Source: Candidatus Aalborgicola bjergmarkensis
GTDB taxonomy: Bacteria > Pseudomonadota > Gammaproteobacteria > Burkholderiales > Burkholderiaceae_C
Assembly (NCBI GenBank): GCA_016708725.1
Contig: JADJFE010000040.1
Coordinates: forward strand, 62,001-126,000
DNA length: 64,000 nt
Direction of reading: 5' to 3'
Position 1 is the first letter of the stretch. Every line of letters starts with the position of its first letter. The position numbers and the translations under genes were made by a program. The notes below the pieces were generated by a model that saw only the letters and a list, made by a program, of their open reading frames with translations, ran no database searches and was not told the origin of the DNA. Shown one piece after another: positions 60,758 through 64,000 of this stretch.

Positions 60758-62701
60758 TTAGGAAAATTCCGCTGCCCGCACGCAGTTGCGTCCCTCGTGC
60801 TTGGCCAGATACAGTGCCTTGTCTGCAGCGGAAAGAATGTCCTGCAGTTGCATGGATGCGTCCGGTATCACCGAGACTACGCCAAAGCTGGCGGTAAAAC
60901 TCAACATACCCCCATCCACTTCGACCTGCAAGCGCTCAATAGCCAGACGGAAATCTTCTGCCAGGGTTATGGCATGGGGTTGGTCAACGCCCACCAGCAC
61001 CACGACAAATTCTTCCCCCCCGTAGCGCGCCAGAATATCACCGGGGCGCTGAATCCTGGGGCGCAACAAATCGGCCAATGCACGCAAGCAGGCATCACCC
61101 GCCAGATGGCCGCAGGTGTCGTTGATGCGCTTGAAGTGGTCAATATCAAACAGGATGATGGACAACGCGGTCTTCATGCGTTTAGCCCGGCTCAGTTCAG
61201 CCATCACCGCCGTATTGAAGTATGCACGATTGCGGATCTGGGTCAAACCATCGGTTGTAGAGAGCAACTGCAGTCGCTCGTTGGCCTCCTTGAGTTGCTC
61301 CAGGGTCGCGTTCAGGTCTGTGGTACGGGTCTGGACCCGCTGTTCGAGTTCGCGGTTGGTGTCGGAGGTAACCTTAAAGAGCGCCTGCTGGATGGCGCGT
61401 GCCTTGCGTTCACTGGCCAATGCCACGGCCTGGGCATTGAGTTTGAGCATGCGGTCATTGTTGATGCGATCCGCCAGAGTCAAGGACAGCAACAACACCA
61501 GCAGCACAATGCCAATTTCCGAGGCATTTTCAGTCCAGACGTTCAGCGGAATCCAGCCATGTTTGTTGGCATTCAAGACGGCCAAGGCAATCAGGATTGC
61601 TGTCCAGGCCATGCAATAAAAACGGGCAAACTTGGCGCCGCTCCACCAGCGCCAGTAACCCAGTACGAGGGTTGTTGCAATGATGGGAAAAGTAAGGCCC
61701 GCACCCAGACGCACGGTCAGGCTGTAGGGCAGGACAAACGTCAACAACAATAAACCGGTGCATAACAGGATCAAGGCGCGCATCAAATAATACGCTGGCA
61801 CGGAAAAATTGCTTAACCGGAGAAAACTGTTACAAAACAAGGCACTGAAAAGGCCGGTGCTGGCCATGAAGGTCGAAATGGCAAAACCATTCCAGTACAC
61901 CGCGTTGGGCCAGACGTAGGCAAACATGTAACCGGTAAGCGTCAGGTGAAAGAGCATGTAATTGGCAACAAAGCCAACGTAGTACAAGTAATTGATGTCG
62001 CGGGTGGCAAACAGCAAAAACAGGTTGTAGGCAATCATGATCAGCAAGATTCCGATCACAGCGCCCTGGGCGAGGCTTTCGTCGTTGCTGGCGGCATAAA
62101 ACCTCTCAGGCTCCCAAATTCTCAGGGGTGCTTCGATGGTTCCGTTTGAAGCCAGGCGCATGTAGATGGCATTGGGGCCGGGAACCAGATTGACAGGCAT
62201 CACAAAATTGCGGTACCGGACGGGGCGTTGCGCAAAAGGCCGTTCGTTGCCCAGGGCGTAGTGTTTCACCAGCACGCCGTTCTTGTAGTGGTACAACTTC
62301 ACGTCGCTCAGGAATGGAACAGCCAGCTCGATGAAACGGGAAAGATTACGCTTTTCCAGATTCTCGATCTGAAACCGGAACCAATACGCGTCGTCGGTGA
62401 ATCCGAAGTTGGGTGATCTGCGCGTTATGGTCTGCCACTCCTGATCGACCGGGGGTGTTTCTCCTTCCGTCTGGATTTTGGAAGTATCCACCAAAACCCC
62501 CATGCGACTGCCGACTTCGATACGACCAGAATCCGTCGTTGAAACCTCAAAAACCGGGAAACTGGCATCCCCACGGGTAACAGCGGCGGCTGGTTTGAAC
62601 ACCAGCAGCACCAACGCTATCAATAGGAAGAAATTAGAGAGGAGTTTCAAATGTGCCAATGATACTTGGCGATTGAAGCAATGCTGTAGAAAATTTGCCA
62701 C
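60758..62701 (-). CDS. 7TMR-DISM diguanylate cyclase
   Basis: 647 residues. After an N-terminal signal or anchor helix (LLIALVLLVFKPAAAVTRG) comes a periplasmic 7TMR-DISMED2 carbohydrate-type domain (about 45-190) and seven membrane helices (about 205-405). A coiled coil (RELEQRVQTRTTDLNATLEQ) precedes the GGDEF domain. Active site is RYGGEEF, with the RPGD inhibitory site five residues upstream. It makes cyclic di-GMP in response to a periplasmic signal. Confidence 0.93.
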   Translation of the reverse strand: MANFLQHCFNRQVSLAHLKLLSNFFLLIALVLLVFKPAAAVTRGDASFPVFEVSTTDSGRIEVGSRMGVLVDTSKIQTEGETPPVDQEWQTITRRSPNFGFTDDAYWFRFQIENLEKRNLSRFIELAVPFLSDVKLYHYKNGVLVKHYALGNERPFAQRPVRYRNFVMPVNLVPGPNAIYMRLASNGTIEAPLRIWEPERFYAASNDESLAQGAVIGILLIMIAYNLFLLFATRDINYLYYVGFVANYMLFHLTLTGYMFAYVWPNAVYWNGFAISTFMASTGLFSALFCNSFLRLSNFSVPAYYLMRALILLCTGLLLLTFVLPYSLTVRLGAGLTFPIIATTLVLGYWRWWSGAKFARFYCMAWTAILIALAVLNANKHGWIPLNVWTENASEIGIVLLVLLLSLTLADRINNDRMLKLNAQAVALASERKARAIQQALFKVTSDTNRELEQRVQTRTTDLNATLEQLKEANERLQLLSTTDGLTQIRNRAYFNTAVMAELSRAKRMKTALSIILFDIDHFKRINDTCGHLAGDACLRALADLLRPRIQRPGDILARYGGEEFVVVLVGVDQPHAITLAEDFRLAIERLQVEVDGGMLSFTASFGVVSVIPDASMQLQDILSAADKALYLAKHEGRNCVRAAEFS

Positions 62702-62733
62702 AGTCTGCCTGCAATTATTTTCCAGTCATCCAG

Positions 62734-63843
62734 TCAGTCGGCCATGACCGTACGGTTGCGCCCTTGCTCCTTGGCGCGGTACAGGGCGACATCGGCGCGC
62801 GCAACCGTGTCCTGGATCGCTTCATTGACCGCCAGCGTGGCAATGCCTGCGGAAAAAGTGACTTGCAGTTCCGGGTTCTCTTTCCAGACACTGACATCGG
62901 CCAATTTTCGGCGCAGACGCTCGACCACGCGCGCAGCTTCCGACAAGGTTGTTTCCGGCATCAACAAGATGAACTCCTCGCCCCCCCAGCGCGCCAGGAT
63001 GTCTGGACCCCGCAGTGCAAGCAGCGCATGCCGCGCAAGCAATCGCAGCACAGCATCACCTGCAGCATGCCCGTGGGTGTCATTGACGTGTTTGAAATGG
63101 TCAATGTCAATCATGCAGACACTCGGGCGCACCTTGTCGCGTATGGTTCGGCGTTCTTCGTATTCCATCATCTCGATGGCATGGCGGCGGTTGGGTAGTG
63201 TGGTCAGCTCGTCCTGTCGCGCCAACAGCGCATTTTGATCCAGTGCCTGTTGCAGTTCCTTCTTTTGTTCCCGCAGCTGCTCACGAATCGCGCTCAATCG
63301 CCCGGCCATATCGGTTGCCATGATAAAAACCACCGCAGCGCTGATGAAAAAAATGATTTCAACCTGTGTACTGCCCTCCCTGGCATTCAGCCAGATCGAC
63401 AGCACCGTCGCTACAGCCTGTACCAGTACCGCAAAAACACCGAGCAAGCGACAGTTCCGAGGTGTCAGCGTGAAAGCGCCAAATACCAGAACCACGGGTG
63501 TTTGCACCAGAAATACGCCACGCAGTCCAGGGGTGAACACGTAGAGCATGCCTAAAATGAGCACGGCAAAAGCCATCTGCTGGACCGACAGCGATGGATC
63601 GGCAAAGTCCTTGCTCCGACCACTGCGCAAAATGGCATAAAAAGTACCCAGGCCGCAAACGGATGCAATGAGGATAAGCCACGCATGCCGGATGTCGGCC
63701 AGACCGATGGATGCGCAGTAAAACAACAGCAGAATAAACAGCGCATAGGCGCTGGAGGTGATTACCCAAAAGAGCAAACACACACGCTGGTAGCCTTCAC
63801 CAAGAAACCAGGAAAATTTGAGGGCTGGAGCTTGGTCTGACAT
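62734..63843 (-). CDS. membrane diguanylate cyclase (MASE-like sensor)
   Basis: 369 residues. About six membrane helices fill residues 15-185, followed by a short coiled coil (IREQLREQKKELQQALDQNA) and a GGDEF domain from about 200 (DELTTLPNRRHAIEMM). Active site is RWGGEEF with RGPD as the inhibitory site five residues upstream. Fourth GGEEF protein in this window. Start at ATG 63843 near the end of the window. Confidence 0.92.
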   Translation of the reverse strand: MSDQAPALKFSWFLGEGYQRVCLLFWVITSSAYALFILLLFYCASIGLADIRHAWLILIASVCGLGTFYAILRSGRSKDFADPSLSVQQMAFAVLILGMLYVFTPGLRGVFLVQTPVVLVFGAFTLTPRNCRLLGVFAVLVQAVATVLSIWLNAREGSTQVEIIFFISAAVVFIMATDMAGRLSAIREQLREQKKELQQALDQNALLARQDELTTLPNRRHAIEMMEYEERRTIRDKVRPSVCMIDIDHFKHVNDTHGHAAGDAVLRLLARHALLALRGPDILARWGGEEFILLMPETTLSEAARVVERLRRKLADVSVWKENPELQVTFSAGIATLAVNEAIQDTVARADVALYRAKEQGRNRTVMAD

Positions 63844-64000
63844 GGTTCGGGTTGATGCAGTTGATTACAGGTGACACAATTGAATGCTGAAAAATGCCGT
63901 TATGCTACAGCAGAAGTGGTTTGACTGAAGTATCACCCATGCATCCCTTTTTATGGTGTTTTTGTACCCAACCGTATCATGTTCGTTATGCCATCATCCA

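Noticed and set aside
1..64000. tRNA, rRNA or riboswitch
   Set aside because: No cloverleaf, rRNA segment or known riboswitch core was recognised on reading both strands; a covariance-model search would be decisive.

Overview
The window looks like a chromosomal segment of a betaproteobacterium of the order Burkholderiales, probably family Comamonadaceae (Rhodoferax/Polaromonas-like). The basis is the protein families and gene orders (mltG-tmk-holB-pilZ-tatD, tig-clpP-clpX-lon, dapA-bamC, trpBA), a moderately high GC content, and a short palindromic repeat that recurs at least 13 times. The genus assignment is inference. No rRNA, tRNA, CRISPR array or intact insertion sequence is visible.

Layout. 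1-2776: a di-haem cytochrome cut by the window edge, a ferritin-like protein and an HD-domain protein. 3339-8818: an HD-GYP response regulator and a CHASE2 adenylate/guanylate cyclase, convergent with a FecR/OmpA lipoprotein pair. 9070-12218: an AT-rich methyltransferase, then trpBA. 12227-15617: two unrelated AAA-type ATPases and an ankyrin protein. 15651-25041: a divergent six-gene signalling island (hybrid kinase plus regulator on the minus strand; pseudo-receiver, periplasmic binding protein, hybrid kinase and REC-GGDEF on the plus strand). 25052-28875: a tightly overlapping DNA-replication/cell-wall operon, divergent from ygfZ. 29965-33941: cheZ, then a CheY-like/CheC/diguanylate cyclase operon and pilU. 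33998-37519: cysB, a small Ala/Pro lipoprotein, bamC (with an apparent frameshift in its signal peptide) and dapA. 37675-40088: fumarase class I and murI.

40089-42283 is a patchwork: a chimeric fumA/murI fragment, two 83-bp direct repeats, and between them a DUF2459 lipoprotein and a BECR-fold (PBECR-like) putative nuclease. 42284-48114: tig, clpP, clpX, lon. 48258-49942: an RTX/DUF4214 protein coupled to a GNAT-like protein. 49963-53853: hrpA. 53854-55734: a scar region with a higBA toxin-antitoxin pair, a truncated N6-methylase, a dispersed repeat and a GC-rich tandem hairpin array. 55735-59316: a circularly permuted ATP-grasp/alpha-E fusion and a frameshifted transglutaminase. 59273-63843: a GT39-type glycosyltransferase and two membrane diguanylate cyclases.

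Two themes stand out. First, cyclic-nucleotide signalling is dense: four GGEEF cyclases all carrying an RxxD inhibitory site, one HD-GYP, one PilZ and one class III cyclase. Second, small repeats have shaped the genome: the palindromic family sits between genes but also inside the reading frames of ygfZ, murI, hrpA and the ATP-grasp gene. All calls come from reading the sequence; no database search was run.
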